A DNA stretch of 64,000 nt from JBMOJK01 sp049315825 (GTDB taxonomy: Bacteria; Patescibacteriota; Gracilibacteria; BD1-5; UBA2023), in NCBI GenBank assembly GCA_049315825.1, contig JBMOJK010000001.1:1-64000 (forward strand), written 5' to 3'. The notes below the pieces were generated by a model. The model saw only the letters and a list, made by a program, of their open reading frames with translations. It was not told the origin of the DNA and made no database searches. The translations under genes and the position numbers were made by a program. Shown in pieces: positions 9,701 through 20,047 of this stretch (position 1 is the stretch's first letter; each line of letters starts with the position of its first letter).

Positions 9701-10399
9701 TTAGAGTATGTTACGTAAGGCGGCTATATTGAAGGCGTAGTCCATTTTCATCGATCAGAGCATGCCGATATAGGCATCGTGACCTTCGAGATTGATCTTT
9801 TTGACGATCATGGCAGAGGTTTCGAGCTCTGGGATGATGTTCTCTTCTCCGAGGAATACCGAGACCCTTCGGGAAACTTCGAGTGTTTTGAGGAGGTCTA
9901 TGAAGTGATGCTTGTTTTCGAGGACATTGATCACGTTGTAGGCTTCTGCTCCGAGCAGTGGAGTATTTTTCTCCAAGAAGCTCGTAAGTCCGAGATAATA
10001 GTTCGCGCCGAGCGTCGGGATACATCCGAAGGTGATCTCACGAGTGATCTTGGTGAGCTTCGCTACGATCGCATAGAGCGCATCATCAACACGTTCACGA
10101 TCTGCACGTTCGACGAGCTCATTCTCTGCTTCGATGAACTGCGGCATCATGTGTTCCATGAGATAGTCCACGAATACTCGAATCCCTCGTGTCGTCGGAA
10201 GTCGTCCTGCGGAGTTGTACGGCTGGAAAATCAATCCCATCTTCTCCAGACTCGCCATGTCATTTCGAACGGTCGCACTTGAAACCCCCATGTCATGTTT
10301 TTTGAGGAGGGATTTGGAGCCTGTGATATCGCCGGTCTTAATATATTCTTCGACGATGATCTTAAGGATTTGGATTTTGCGCAGATCGATTTTCTTCAT
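9701..10399 (-). CDS. hrcA: Heat-inducible transcription repressor HrcA (short form)
   Basis: A 232-residue HrcA, about 100 residues shorter than the usual 340. The winged-helix DNA-binding domain (about residues 1-80) is intact, with SSATVRNDMASLEKMGLI and PYNSAGRLPTTRGIRVFVDYL. The C-terminal motif is GML-G-SMKMDYAFNIAAL, matching the HrcA G-P-x-R-M-x-Y end, where UGA (complement of 9755-9757) gives the conserved glycine. The missing length is in the middle, where the inserted dimerisation domain normally sits. ATG 10399 is chosen because homologues start at MKKIDLRK; an upstream in-frame start at 10456 exists. No CIRCE operator was seen nearby. Confidence 0.9.
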
Positions 10400-10547
10400 G
10401 GACGATTGAATGCTTGAATTGTAGAGCAAGGCGACGGAAAGTAAACGCGAAAACAAGGAAAAGTCAGGATTTATCTCAGAAAATATTGCCTAGACTTTAA
10501 ACTCGTGTTTTTTCTATGAAAATCACCACAAGAATACACACATTCGA

Positions 10548-10575
10548 TTGACAAAATAGGGTTCTTGAATACAAA
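10548..10575 (+). promoter_or_regulatory. Promoter of the 10619 gene
   Basis: A perfect TTGACA -35 (10548-10553), a 16-base spacer and TACAAA -10 (10570-10575), followed by a leader carrying AAGGAGA just ahead of the GTG start at 10619. Confidence 0.6.
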
Positions 10576-10618
10576 TACCGTACACAAATTTTTGCTCAAA
10601 TGAGCTAAGGAGAACATT

Positions 10619-10996
10619 GTGAACAAATCAATATTTACAAAAAGGATCTCTGCCTCATTGATCGCCGCATTCGCGGTAATCAATGAGATAGTGACTCAAA
10701 AGCCACAAAAAGTGGTGGTGTTCGAAGAAACAGATCTCAGTCCTGCGGAATTCGGGCGCCTGATGAACTCGATCAACCATGATAATACCAAAACGGTCCA
10801 AGTGCCAAACGGCAAGCACTGGACGGTGTACACCACGTGTGAAAAAGTAACAAAACACCTGGTGCTGACCAAAAATCTGGAATATAAAGAAGTAGATTCA
10901 TTGCCGACTGAGATAAGCGAATTATTTCTGAAACATCGCGCTGATACATCTGTTCCCTACGGTGCATTCAAAAGCAGCCTGGCCTTCATCTACTAA
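10619..10996 (+). CDS. Hypothetical protein with strong Shine-Dalgarno
   Basis: A 125-residue soluble protein of unknown family. A GTG start follows AAGGAGA at normal spacing, which is unusual here because most genes in the window have no recognisable ribosome-binding site. The first 25 residues are moderately hydrophobic but not a convincing signal peptide. The central part (VQVPNGKHWTVYTTCEK) looks like a small beta-rich fold. It contains no UGA. A hairpin (10984-11005) spans the stop codon and a strong terminator follows, so it is a solitary transcription unit. A second gene of the same layout follows at 11160. Confidence 0.65.
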   Translation: MNKSIFTKRISASLIAAFAVINEIVTQKPQKVVVFEETDLSPAEFGRLMNSINHDNTKTVQVPNGKHWTVYTTCEKVTKHLVLTKNLEYKEVDSLPTEISELFLKHRADTSVPYGAFKSSLAFIY

Positions 10997-11028
10997 CAGA
11001 TGAAGGAAATAATATGCCTCATTCATCC

Positions 11029-11061
11029 AAGAGTATCGTTTCATTCGATACTCTTTTTTTA
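11029..11061 (+). terminator. Rho-independent terminator
   Basis: GAGTATCG and CGATACTC pair around a TTTCATT loop and are followed by seven T residues. Confidence 0.85.
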
Positions 11062-11101
11062 TTCCTGTACCCCACTTTTACAACACACTTTTAATCTTTG
11101 T

Positions 11102-11129
11102 TTGACACATATGTTTTTTTTAATAGAAA
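11102..11129 (+). promoter_or_regulatory. Promoter of the 11160 gene
   Basis: TTGACA (11102-11107) with TAGAAA at a 16-base spacing, the same architecture as the promoter of the preceding small gene. The leader contains a full AAAGGAGG ribosome-binding site. Confidence 0.5.
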
Positions 11130-11159
11130 TAATCTATCCCAGCAAACAAAGGAGGTACT

Positions 11160-11501
11160 GTGGACTATAAAAAATCGAGGGTAGGAAGGGACGGAGGAAG
11201 TGTTATTCGGATCGACCAAGGAGACACAAGCGCTGCCGTGCTTGAACTGCTTGCAAATCCAGATGAAAAGTACACCGTAGCAAACGGTGTAATAACCACT
11301 TCTGTTCGAAGTCTTGCAAGGAAGATTAAACTTTTTCAGACAAGGGGACACTTTGTGTTACCTGGCAATATCGATTCTCATAAAGTTAGAACAATAGACC
11401 CCACACTCACGCGCATAAATGCACTGTGGGTAGTAGAGAAGATGTGCACACTGAAGCAAGTAAGAGACAATCCTTCTGCCTTCGCGAAAAATTACCCGTA
11501 G
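11160..11501 (+). CDS. Hypothetical protein with strong Shine-Dalgarno
   Basis: A 113-residue soluble protein of unknown family. It starts with GTG after AAAGGAGG, one of the best ribosome-binding sites in the window. A central region (YTVANGVITTSVRSLARKI) and a basic C-terminus are visible, with no membrane segment. It contains no UGA codon and ends in its own terminator. Layout (TTGACA promoter, strong SD, GTG start, private terminator) matches the 10619 gene, suggesting two separately regulated accessory genes. The proteins themselves do not look homologous. Confidence 0.62.
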   Translation: MDYKKSRVGRDGGSVIRIDQGDTSAAVLELLANPDEKYTVANGVITTSVRSLARKIKLFQTRGHFVLPGNIDSHKVRTIDPTLTRINALWVVEKMCTLKQVRDNPSAFAKNYP

Positions 11502-11540
11502 GTAAATCTAGAAACAGACTAGTATTCGCCGTCATCAAAT

Positions 11541-11568
11541 AAAGCGCACTCATCAGAGCGCGCTTTTT
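11541..11568. terminator. Terminator between convergent genes
   Basis: AAAGCGC and GCGCTTT pair and are followed by a T-run. The site lies three bases beyond the ftsK stop on the other strand and could serve both genes. Confidence 0.7.
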
Positions 11569-11570
11569 CT

Positions 11571-13760
11571 TTATCGATCAAGTACTTCACGAGGCTTACT
11601 CCCATCCGCAGGTCAGACAATCCCCATTTCTTCGAGGATGTCGATGACGCGGGCAGCTCGGGCATAACCGAGTTTCATGCGACGCTGAAGCATGGATGTG
11701 GAGGCCTTCCCTGCACTTCGTACAAACTGAATAGCTTCTTCAATCACCTTAGGATCTTCGTCATAGTCACCCGCTCAACCAATCGATCATTCGAAGTTTC
11801 CACGATCTCACTCTGTGATAGAGGTGTCATAGATATCTTCGAGCATTGCGGGATCGATGGTTCGCTTGATATGATTGACGACAGCTTCGACTTCTTCAGT
11901 CTCAACGAGGATACCCTGGATACGCTCAGGAGACATCGATCCTGATGGGCTATAGAGCATATCTCCACGTCCGAGAAGATCTTCTGCACCCATTCGATCG
12001 AGGATGGTCCGTGAGTCTACGAGACTTGCGACTGTGAAGGCGATACGAGATGGGATATTGGCCTTGATAAGTCCCGTGATGACATCGACCGATGGACGCT
12101 GAGTTGCTACGATGAGATGCATGCCAACGGCACGGGCCATCTGAGCGATACGGGCGATCGTGGTTTCGACTTCTTTTTTGTTCCCACTCATCATGAGATC
12201 AGCGAGCTCGTCGATGACGATGACGATGTTCGGCATGCGGTCTTTGCGACTGACTTTTGCGTTGTATTCTGCAAGATTGCGGACCTTCGAGACATTGAGT
12301 ACATCGTAGCGTCGGATCATCTCGGCAACGGACCATTTGAGGGAGTTGAGCGCCTTGTCTGGCTCGTTGATAACAGGAGTGAGTAGGTGTGGAATACCGT
12401 TGTATATCCCGAGTTCGACACGTTTCGGGTCGATGAGGATCATACGAAGATCACTCGGAGCATTCTTGTAGAGAAGACTCACGAGAAATCCATTCATCCC
12501 GACCGACTTACCGGATCCTGTCTGCCCTGCGATGAGCAAGTGTGGCATCTTCGCAAGGTCCCCTACCACATAATCACCGTTGATATCCTTTCCGACCGCG
12601 ATAGAGAGATTGGATTTTGCATTGATGAAGTTCGGATGTTCGAGAACTTCGCGGATCCCGATCGTGTCACGCTTATCGTTGGGAACTTCGATCCCAACGA
12701 GTCCGAGTCCAGGGATCGGAGCTTGGATACGAATAGACTTCGCTTTAAGTGCGAGAGTGAGGTCTTTTTTGAGGTTTTCGATCTTGGAGAGCTTGACTCC
12801 TTCGTTGGGTTCAAGGCGGTACTGCACGACAGTTGGCCCCACTTTTTCACCCTTCATTTCTACACCAATCTTGAACTGGAGAAGTGTACTCTCGATCTCG
12901 GCAGATTTCTCACGGATCTCAGCATCAGAAACCACGGCGATATGCTTCACTTCGTTGAGTAGCTTCGTCGATGGGAATTCCCACGTCCCGAAATCTGGGA
13001 TCGCAAGTTGCTTCTCAGGGCTGAGCTTTGCTTCTTTGGATTCGTCATTCTTATCACCAAAGATTGCACTCATCATCCCTTTTTCTTTCTTCTCGATCGC
13101 AACATGGCGAGGACTGGACTCTGGAGCTTCGAGTTTCTTTTTCTCGGCTTCGCGTTCTTTGCGTATGGATTCAATTTCAAGTTCGAGGTCTTTTTTGCGT
13201 TTTTCGAATTCCCCTTCTTGCTTTTTAGACTTCAAGTCTTCTTTGACCTCCTTGCGAATAGTAGAGATTGTCTCTTTTACATCACTAGGAGTCGGGAGTT
13301 TAGACTGTACAGTTGCGAATATTTTGCGATAACTGATACGCACAGCAAGATAGATTGAGACAAGGTAACCACCTATAAATATGAGAATCGCCGGCATACG
13401 TCCAAACCAAGACGTAAACAGAGCCGAGAAATCAAGAAGAGCATTCGCTCAGTAAGGTCGAAATGCTGCAATAAGTGATGTGAGTGAGATAAAATACATC
13501 AAGAGTCCAATAAATCTCACGCTATTCCATGAAAGTCGATTGAAGATGATGAGTCCCGCGAGAATTCCAACAATCGGCACAAATATGATCCGGTAGAGAT
13601 CTCCGAGGAGATACGTAAGTGCACTCACAAGATAGCTTCCAAAAACCGATGACTGATCCCCGAAGAACGCAAGTACACTCAAAAAGAACAATACCCATCC
13701 AGCGATTACATTGCTCAGTTCAAAATTCCAGGTTGGTCGTGATTTTTTCTTGCGTGCCAT
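11571..13760 (-). CDS. ftsK: DNA translocase FtsK
   Basis: A 729-residue division-site DNA translocase. About four membrane helices fill residues 10-145, followed by a charged coiled-coil linker (about 170-215) and the alpha/beta motor with Walker A GQTGSGKSVGMNG (about residue 411) and Walker B IVIVIDELADLMM. The C-terminal gamma winged helix ends V-G-PADGSKPREVL, where UGA at the complement of 11613-11615 gives a conserved glycine. Further UGA glycines join the membrane domain to the motor (13449-13451) and the motor to the gamma domain (11808-11810), so the standard code gives three pieces. ATG 13760 (MARKKKSRP) is the likely start; upstream starts would run into the divergent gene. Confidence 0.95.
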
Positions 13761-13886
13761 ATTGCCCGGAAGTATATCCAGGCCTATGAAAAAGAAAAGA
13801 ATGATCTTGCTCGGAAACATCTCCCACAAAGCAATACTTGCCTTAATGATCATTCTCTCTATAAAAGAGGGCGTAACTTTTCTACT

Positions 13887-14396
13887 ATGTTTCAAATTAT
13901 TGAATTCTTCAAAAAACGACCTTCTGATCTCACGATCCGCGGGACTCGCACTATTTTCTCACTCGGAATCGCTGCACTTCTCGTGCTCAATGTTGCCGAC
14001 TACTCTCTTCCCTTCCAAGCTCACTACGAGTCATTTGCACTCTACGCGAAATACGCACTCGCAGCGATTTTTGTACTCCATGCGATCGTATTTGGTATCA
14101 TCGGGATCTGCTTCTGCAAGCGAACAACGATGAAAAAACTCCAGATGCTCGCAGGACTTCTCATGATCGTAACCGGAAATCTCATCGGAACCGTTGAACT
14201 TCCAACCACTCCAAAACCAACTGACACAACTGTAAGTCTCTCATCACTGAGTGCACAACCCGCAGCGAAGCCGGTCAATGTAGGATTCTACTTCGCCCTA
14301 CTCGGACTCCTCCCGCTCCTCTCAGGACTCACTGGGAAAATGATACTCTCAACCTGCATGAAGCATGCAGAAGTTATCACCAAAATTCGTGTCTAA
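13887..14396 (+). CDS. Four-helix membrane protein of unknown function
   Basis: A 169-residue protein with four predicted membrane helices (about residues 22-42, 53-77, 84-102 and 131-150). The loop between helices 3 and 4 is rich in Pro, Thr and Ser. A short cytoplasmic tail ends KHAEVITKIRV. No known motif and no UGA codon. Divergent from ftsK and followed by its own terminator. Confidence 0.65.
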   Translation: MFQIIEFFKKRPSDLTIRGTRTIFSLGIAALLVLNVADYSLPFQAHYESFALYAKYALAAIFVLHAIVFGIIGICFCKRTTMKKLQMLAGLLMIVTGNLIGTVELPTTPKPTDTTVSLSSLSAQPAAKPVNVGFYFALLGLLPLLSGLTGKMILSTCMKHAEVITKIRV

Positions 14397-14401
14397 TGCA
14401 T

Positions 14402-14423
14402 CCTCCAGAAATGGAGGTTTTTT
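14402..14423 (+). terminator. Rho-independent terminator
   Basis: CCTCC and GGAGG pair around AGAAAT and are followed by six T residues, shortly after the stop at 14396. Confidence 0.75.
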
Positions 14424-14485
14424 ATTGAAAAATACAATCACACAATAGGCTTCTCGATTTGTCCGTAAATAATATGGTTCGGTTT

Positions 14486-14513
14486 TTGCGCCTACAGGAA
14501 ATATTGGTACAAT
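14486..14513 (+). promoter_or_regulatory. clpC promoter
   Basis: TTGCGC (14486-14491), a 16-base spacer and TACAAT (14508-14513), 29 bases before the clpC ATG. No CIRCE or CtsR-type direct repeat was seen, so heat regulation is not evident. Confidence 0.5.
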
Positions 14514-14542
14514 AGAGCAGAAAATTCAGCAATCATTTTTCT

Positions 14543-17095
14543 ATGTTCAACAATTTCGCCGAAGACTACAAAAAACTCATGATAGACACGGAGAACACCG
14601 TAAAGTCAGCCAACCACAAAGAAATCCTCCCCGAAGACGTATTTCTCGAAATGATGAAGATCACTACTGGTCCGATCTTCGAGATGTTCGCCAGCTACGG
14701 AATCAACGAGAAAATCACACGCGATGTTTTTACCAAGCGTCCTTTTAGCGAATACAACAAAGGCGGAAACGGTGACTACATCGGACTTTCGACGCGCATC
14801 AAGGAACTCATCGTTTCGAGCGTGAAGATCGCAGCAAGTTTTGAGAAGCGTAAGGCAGGTGTCGAGGATTTCCTTCTTGCACTTATGCGTACCCCGAGCG
14901 AGAGTTGGATTTATCAGTTCTTTGACTTTGTGGGGGTAAGTCCGAAGGATTTCGAAGAGCAGCTCTCGAACTATTCTCGTGAGATCGCGAAGGACAAGGA
15001 AGCTGGTATGTTCGCTCCACTCGATGGGATCCTCAACGCTCTCGAACACAACATGGTCCAGGCAGATGACATGAATAATCCATTCTTCGCTAACAAAAAG
15101 CAAGACGGCAAGAAACAAGAAAGTGCCACTCCTGCACTCGATTTCTTCGGAAATGACCTCACCGCTCAGGCAAAGCTCGGGAAAATCGACCCGATCATCG
15201 GTCGTGATACCGAGATTGACCGACTCATCTCCATCCTCAACCGCAAGACCAAGAACAATCCTTGTCTCGTAGGTGAGCCAGGAGTTGGTAAGACTGCCGT
15301 AGTAGAAGGTCTCGCTCGTCGTATCGTCGAAGGAAATGTTCCACTCGCGATGCAAAACAAGCGCGTCGTTGCACTCGATCTCTCGGGTCTCGTTGCTGGC
15401 ACAAAATACCGTGGTGAATTCGAAGCGCGCATCAAGCAGATCATCGACGAAGCAAGCAAGCTCGAGAACGAGATCATCATCTTCATCGATGAGATCCATA
15501 CGATCATCGGAGCAGGCTCTGGAGAAGGAACGCTCGACGCCGCCAACATCCTCAAGCCTGCAATGGGCCGTGGGAAGATCTGCGTTATCGGAGCAACCAC
15601 TCTCACCGAATACCAGAAATATATCGAGAAAGATACGGCGCTCGAACGTCGATTCCAGAAAATCGAAGTGGATGAGCCAGATCAGAAGACTGCGATCGAG
15701 ATCATCAAGGGTCTTGCACCAAGCTTCGAAGAATTCCACAATCTCATCATCGAAGAAGATGCAATTGCTGATGCAGTTACACTCTCAACACGATATGTGA
15801 CAGACCGATTCCTTCCAGACAAAGCAATCGACCTCATTGATGAAGCATGTTCTGCTAAGAGCATGAAGTATAATTTTGACGAAGACGAGATCAAAAAGAT
15901 CAAAGAAGAGATCGAAACCATCCAAAAAGACATGGAGAATTTCATCATCTCACAGCAGTACCACAAAGCGATCAATGCAAAACAGCGTCGCGAAGAACTC
16001 GAAGCCAAGATCGCCGAGAAAAAAGCAAAACGCACCATCCCTCGAGATAAGCGCATGCACATCACCGGCGAAGATATTCAGAAAATCGTCCGCCAGATCA
16101 CCGGAGTTCCAGAAAAAAGCCTCGATACCGAAGATATCGCGAAGCTCTCTAAGCTCGCAACGAGCATCAAGAAGCGCATCATCGACCAGAACGAAGCGGT
16201 AGATTCGATCGTAAACGCGATCAAGCGATCACGCACGGGGATTGCAGATGTGAATCGTCCAATCGGATCATTCCTCTTCCTCGGACCAACCGGAGTCGGT
16301 AAGACGGAGCTCGTAAAGGTCCTCGCCGAAGAATTCTATGGTGACCCAAAGGCACTCATCAAGATCGACATGAGTGAATTCAACGAGCGATCAAGTGCTT
16401 CAAAGCTCATCGGTACAACGGCAGGTTTCGTCGGGTACGAAGAAGGTGGAATGCTCACTGAAAAGGTTCGCCGCAAGCCATACTCGGTTGTCCTCTTCGA
16501 TGAGATCGAGAAAGGAAATTTCGAGATCTTTAATCTCCTCCTCCAGATCCTCGAAGACGGAGTGGTGACAGACGGGAAGGGACGAAAGGTGAATTTCAAA
16601 AACACGATCATCATCATGACATCCAATATCGGTGGTGAAGAATTCACTTCGAAGGCGGAACAGATTGGGTTCAATGTGAGCGAAAAAGACGAAGAGAAGA
16701 TCATCCGTGACTACGAAAAAACCAAGGATAAAATCATCGGGGGGCTCGATGAATACTTCACTCCAGAATTCATCAATCGTATCGATAAGATCGTTGTTTT
16801 CTCTCCACTCGACAAGAATTCGATGGGGAAAATCATCCGCATCCAGCTCGAAAGACTCACAAAACGACTCGAAAGCGTACACATCTGACTCGAATACGAC
16901 ACAAAAGTGGTGAACCTCATCCAGAAGGAAACATATGATCCAGCCTACGGTGCACGACCAGTGCGACGCTATATTCAAGACAAAATCGAAGATCATATAG
17001 CCGAACTTTTGATCGCAAAAGAGAAACCTGCTACAATACGTATAACTGTTACCAAAGGTGTACTCTCGTTTGATTCCATCGCTTCTCGTGCTTAG
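14543..17095 (+). CDS. clpC: ATP-dependent Clp protease ATPase subunit ClpC
   Basis: An 850-residue double-AAA+ unfoldase. The N-terminal Clp-repeat domain (1-150) is diverged. AAA1 has GEPGVGKT (about residue 244) and AAA2 has GPTGVGKT (about 581). Between them lies a short middle domain with a UVR-like motif (YHKAINAKQRREELEAKI) rather than the long coiled coil of ClpB, which supports ClpC. UGA at 16886-16888 encodes glycine in the C-terminal D2 domain; the frame then continues through AYGARPVRRYIQ, the expected D2-small signature, to TAG at 17095. ClpP is not in the window. The next gene starts inside the 3' end. Confidence 0.93.
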
Positions 17096-18638
17096 CATTA
17101 TTGCAAGCTGTATACCCCTCGCGGCATTCGCAGAGGGGTATATTGGTGAAGACCTCGGGACAGACATCTACCGTAAGACAGATGCAGGATTTACTGCTCT
17201 CAAGAAAGGACTCATCGAAAAGCGCATTCCCGGATCGGCAAAGCGCATGAACGAGATTATCAAGACTCAGTGCGGGAAGCCAACCGATAAGGATGTACTC
17301 GACACAACGCACGAATTTACACAAGGTGAACTTTCGCAGATTTCTCAATGAATCGCCACTCCGCTTTTTGCACACATCCTCCTGCTCGATCCCTATGGAA
17401 AAGATGCGACGAAGACCATTTCTACTGATCTTTTTGCCTGTATACAAAAGGTGGTAAGTAGCGACTACACTCGGATTGAATACGAGGTAAGCAAAGAGCA
17501 GCGAACGCTCTCAAAACTTGGATCTGTAGGTTTGTATACAGACGGAAATATCGACAATTCGAGCTATGATCTCATGTATGATTTAGAACGGATTCATGAT
17601 ATTATTTTCTCTCGTGATATTGCATACAATGGCCGGGCAAACTCGAGTCTTGCAGACCTTAAGTGATTTGTCGGAAGTCCGACGCCTTTTTCAGGGGTGA
17701 GTACCCTTACGGATCGTCTTTCTTATGATCTTACGGACAGTGGCTGGCGACTTGTCTCAGCCGATGCACCAGCAAAAGATATACCTATTACTTCCACTGG
17801 GGCGCTCTGTGCAAGTGGCACTACGACGATCGCAGGGATCGATCCTGGTCTCATAAACGATCTCAACTCACAAACCAAATCTGGAACGAGTAGCAATTCT
17901 CAATCCAGCCCAATTGATGTTTCATTTGATCTTCCATATGTAACAGACGGTGGTGATACCATCCGCAACGCTGCCAATGGATACAATCCGGCGAATCGAT
18001 TCGGATGTAAGACATTCTTCTGTATCAATGTAGATTTTGTTCGTTACGACACTTCCCTATTGACCGGTGGGAAAAGCTACGCGATCGAGAGTATTCTCCA
18101 GCAAAATCTGAAAATCGTCCTCAAGTTTGCAGGATCAAGCTTTGTACAAGCAAAACACACAAAGAACTTCTTCGAGCTCCTGCTCAAGAATATCAATCTC
18201 CCGAGCATGGCACACATCGGAACAGTCGTCACATCACGACCACCTCCGATCCTCAATCTTCCAGGGAAAGACACTCCGCGTGGAGCTCCAAAACAAACCG
18301 TTCAAGAAAAAGACATCGAAGAATTCTATACCAACATTCTCGCAGACTACGGTATGAACCAACAGCGTCAGAATGCTATCCTTGAGAACAAAGAACGAAA
18401 CTACGGAACCACCCTTCTCGATGGACTCACAACAGACTTTGGACCTGAAAAATATCGCACCGTTTCCAATGCTCGAGCAAATTATTTCGCAGCAAAAGAA
18501 CGCGCTATTAAGACTGGATACTACGATTCATTCCTCGATGATGTACTAGAATTCCAGGCATTCACCAAAACGTTTTCTGACAATATTGGAAACTTCTCAG
18601 CCCTCGTAACAGGCCTCCATGATATCAAACAGAATTAA
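17058..18638 (+). CDS. Secreted protein of unknown function
   Basis: A 526-residue exported protein. A signal peptide (hydrophobic residues 5-24, likely cleavage after AAFA) is followed by a long helical, Asn/Ser-containing ectodomain with paired cysteines (FGCKTFFCIN). UGA at 17349 and 17664 is glycine and joins three fragments. The start is GTG 17058 or TTG 17070, both inside the end of clpC, so translation is probably coupled to it. Residues 125-145 are a Ser/Gly/Asn-rich linker. The next secreted protein overlaps it by 20 bases. Family not recognised. Confidence 0.75.
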
Positions 18639-19902
18639 ATACCTCACAATCGCATTCATCTCGTTGTCACTTACGACCACGAGTTTTGCTGCGTCTGAGT
18701 GTGTTATTGATTCTGGACCTTCCCCTCAAATGGCGGAATATCTTACAAAACTCGATGCTACTATCTCCAAGCTTGATACTGCCACTCAGAGCGAGACATG
18801 CAAGACTGCTCCTGACAACAAACGTCGAGGCAGTGACAATCTCGAAGCATGAACATCTGCAATTGTAAAAAGCACAAACCGCGCTCTCACGCAGGATGAC
18901 TATATGTCAGCGAGTCGTTTCTCGATCGATCTCATCATCCGATCCGAAGTCCCAAGCGCACTACGTCGCGACTACAACCTTCTCCTCTCCAAGCAAAATC
19001 GACTCAATAGTCTCATCGATACAATCTATGGAAAATGCGCCTGAGATGTCGAAGTAGACACCAATCTCATCGATGATCCCGCCTATACAACTGGGAAATC
19101 TCCCAAAAGCAGCCTCGGAAATCTTGCGGGAGATTTGCTCAATAATCATATTCGTATCATAGCATTTTACCGAGAGTCTGTCATCGGAACACCCTCAACC
19201 AAGTCAGGTTTCTTCTTGGTAAATAAAAACTTCGAGTGAGATATTCCTCAGAATTACGGACCAAAGGGGACAGAAATCTGTAATAAAAAAGGAGAGCCAT
19301 TCAAGCGTGTTACCGAAGCAATCGATCGCATCGGAGATCTCGGCGGAGGAATTGCACGCGGAACAGAAGACTGGAAAGTTGCATGGGCACTTCTACAGTC
19401 CACTTCTGGCGACTACGCAAAAATAGAGCGCGGTGTGCTGTCTCGAGAACTCTCAAGACAAGGACTCTCAAGTAAGAGTTCAGCCGTGATCCTTCGCAAT
19501 CTCGCCTACTACAACAAAACAGAACAGCATCGTGGCGTGAGTGGATTCGTAGAAGATATCGGTGATCGTATCAATCAAGGATTCTGAGTGCTCCAAGAAA
19601 GCTACAAAAGCCTTACGACCAATCTCGGCGAATCCAAAAATACCGATCAGTACCTCGATCGCTTCCGAAACATCCAATCACTCAAGACTGATCTCGCCAA
19701 AGAAATCTACAGCGACTATCAAACTCTTATGGATAGCATCGGAGACGAAAACCTCAATACTGACGAAATCAATGGTCGCCTTACCGACATCTACAACGAA
19801 GTCGAAAGTACTACCAAAATCCTCGGCCCAGCAGGTCGTATCGCTAAGGACACCTGCAATCAACAGACCAAGAATGCTGGAGGAAATTGTACGGGGAAGT
19901 AA
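18619..19902 (+). CDS. Secreted protein of unknown function
   Basis: A 427-residue exported protein with a clear signal peptide (residues 8-24, SLTTTSFAA cleavage region) and an almost entirely helical ectodomain. Short regions near the start and end carry cysteine pairs (AASECVID and TCNQQTKNAGGNC) that could form disulfides. UGA glycines occur at 18850 and at several later sites (for example 19042 and 19585), so the standard code leaves only short pieces. Starts 20 bases inside the preceding secreted-protein gene and ends at a terminator. The pair looks like a two-component surface or periplasmic assembly (inference). Confidence 0.75.
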
Positions 19903-19914
19903 AATTTATGCATG

Positions 19915-19946
19915 AAAAAAAACGGACATGGTTATGTCCGTTTTTT
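19915..19946 (+). terminator. Rho-independent terminator
   Basis: ACGGACAT and ATGTCCGT pair around GGTT, flanked by an A-run and a six-base T-run. It ends the clpC and secreted-protein transcript. Confidence 0.87.
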
Positions 19947-20047
19947 AGACCTATATCTAATTACAATATATCAAAATGTCATTATAAAATATTCACAGGC
20001 CAATGTTTAAGATATACTATTTGTAAATTATTCTTAAATAATAAAGT

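Noticed and set aside
10400..10547. CIRCE operator upstream of hrcA
   Set aside because: No TTAGCACTC/GAGTGCTAA pair or close variant was found here or upstream of clpC.
14606..15739. Long minus-strand open frame opposite clpC
   Set aside because: It mirrors the well-supported clpC frame, has no recognisable motif, and results from codon bias; similar shadow frames lie opposite ftsK, murA, murE and ftsH.
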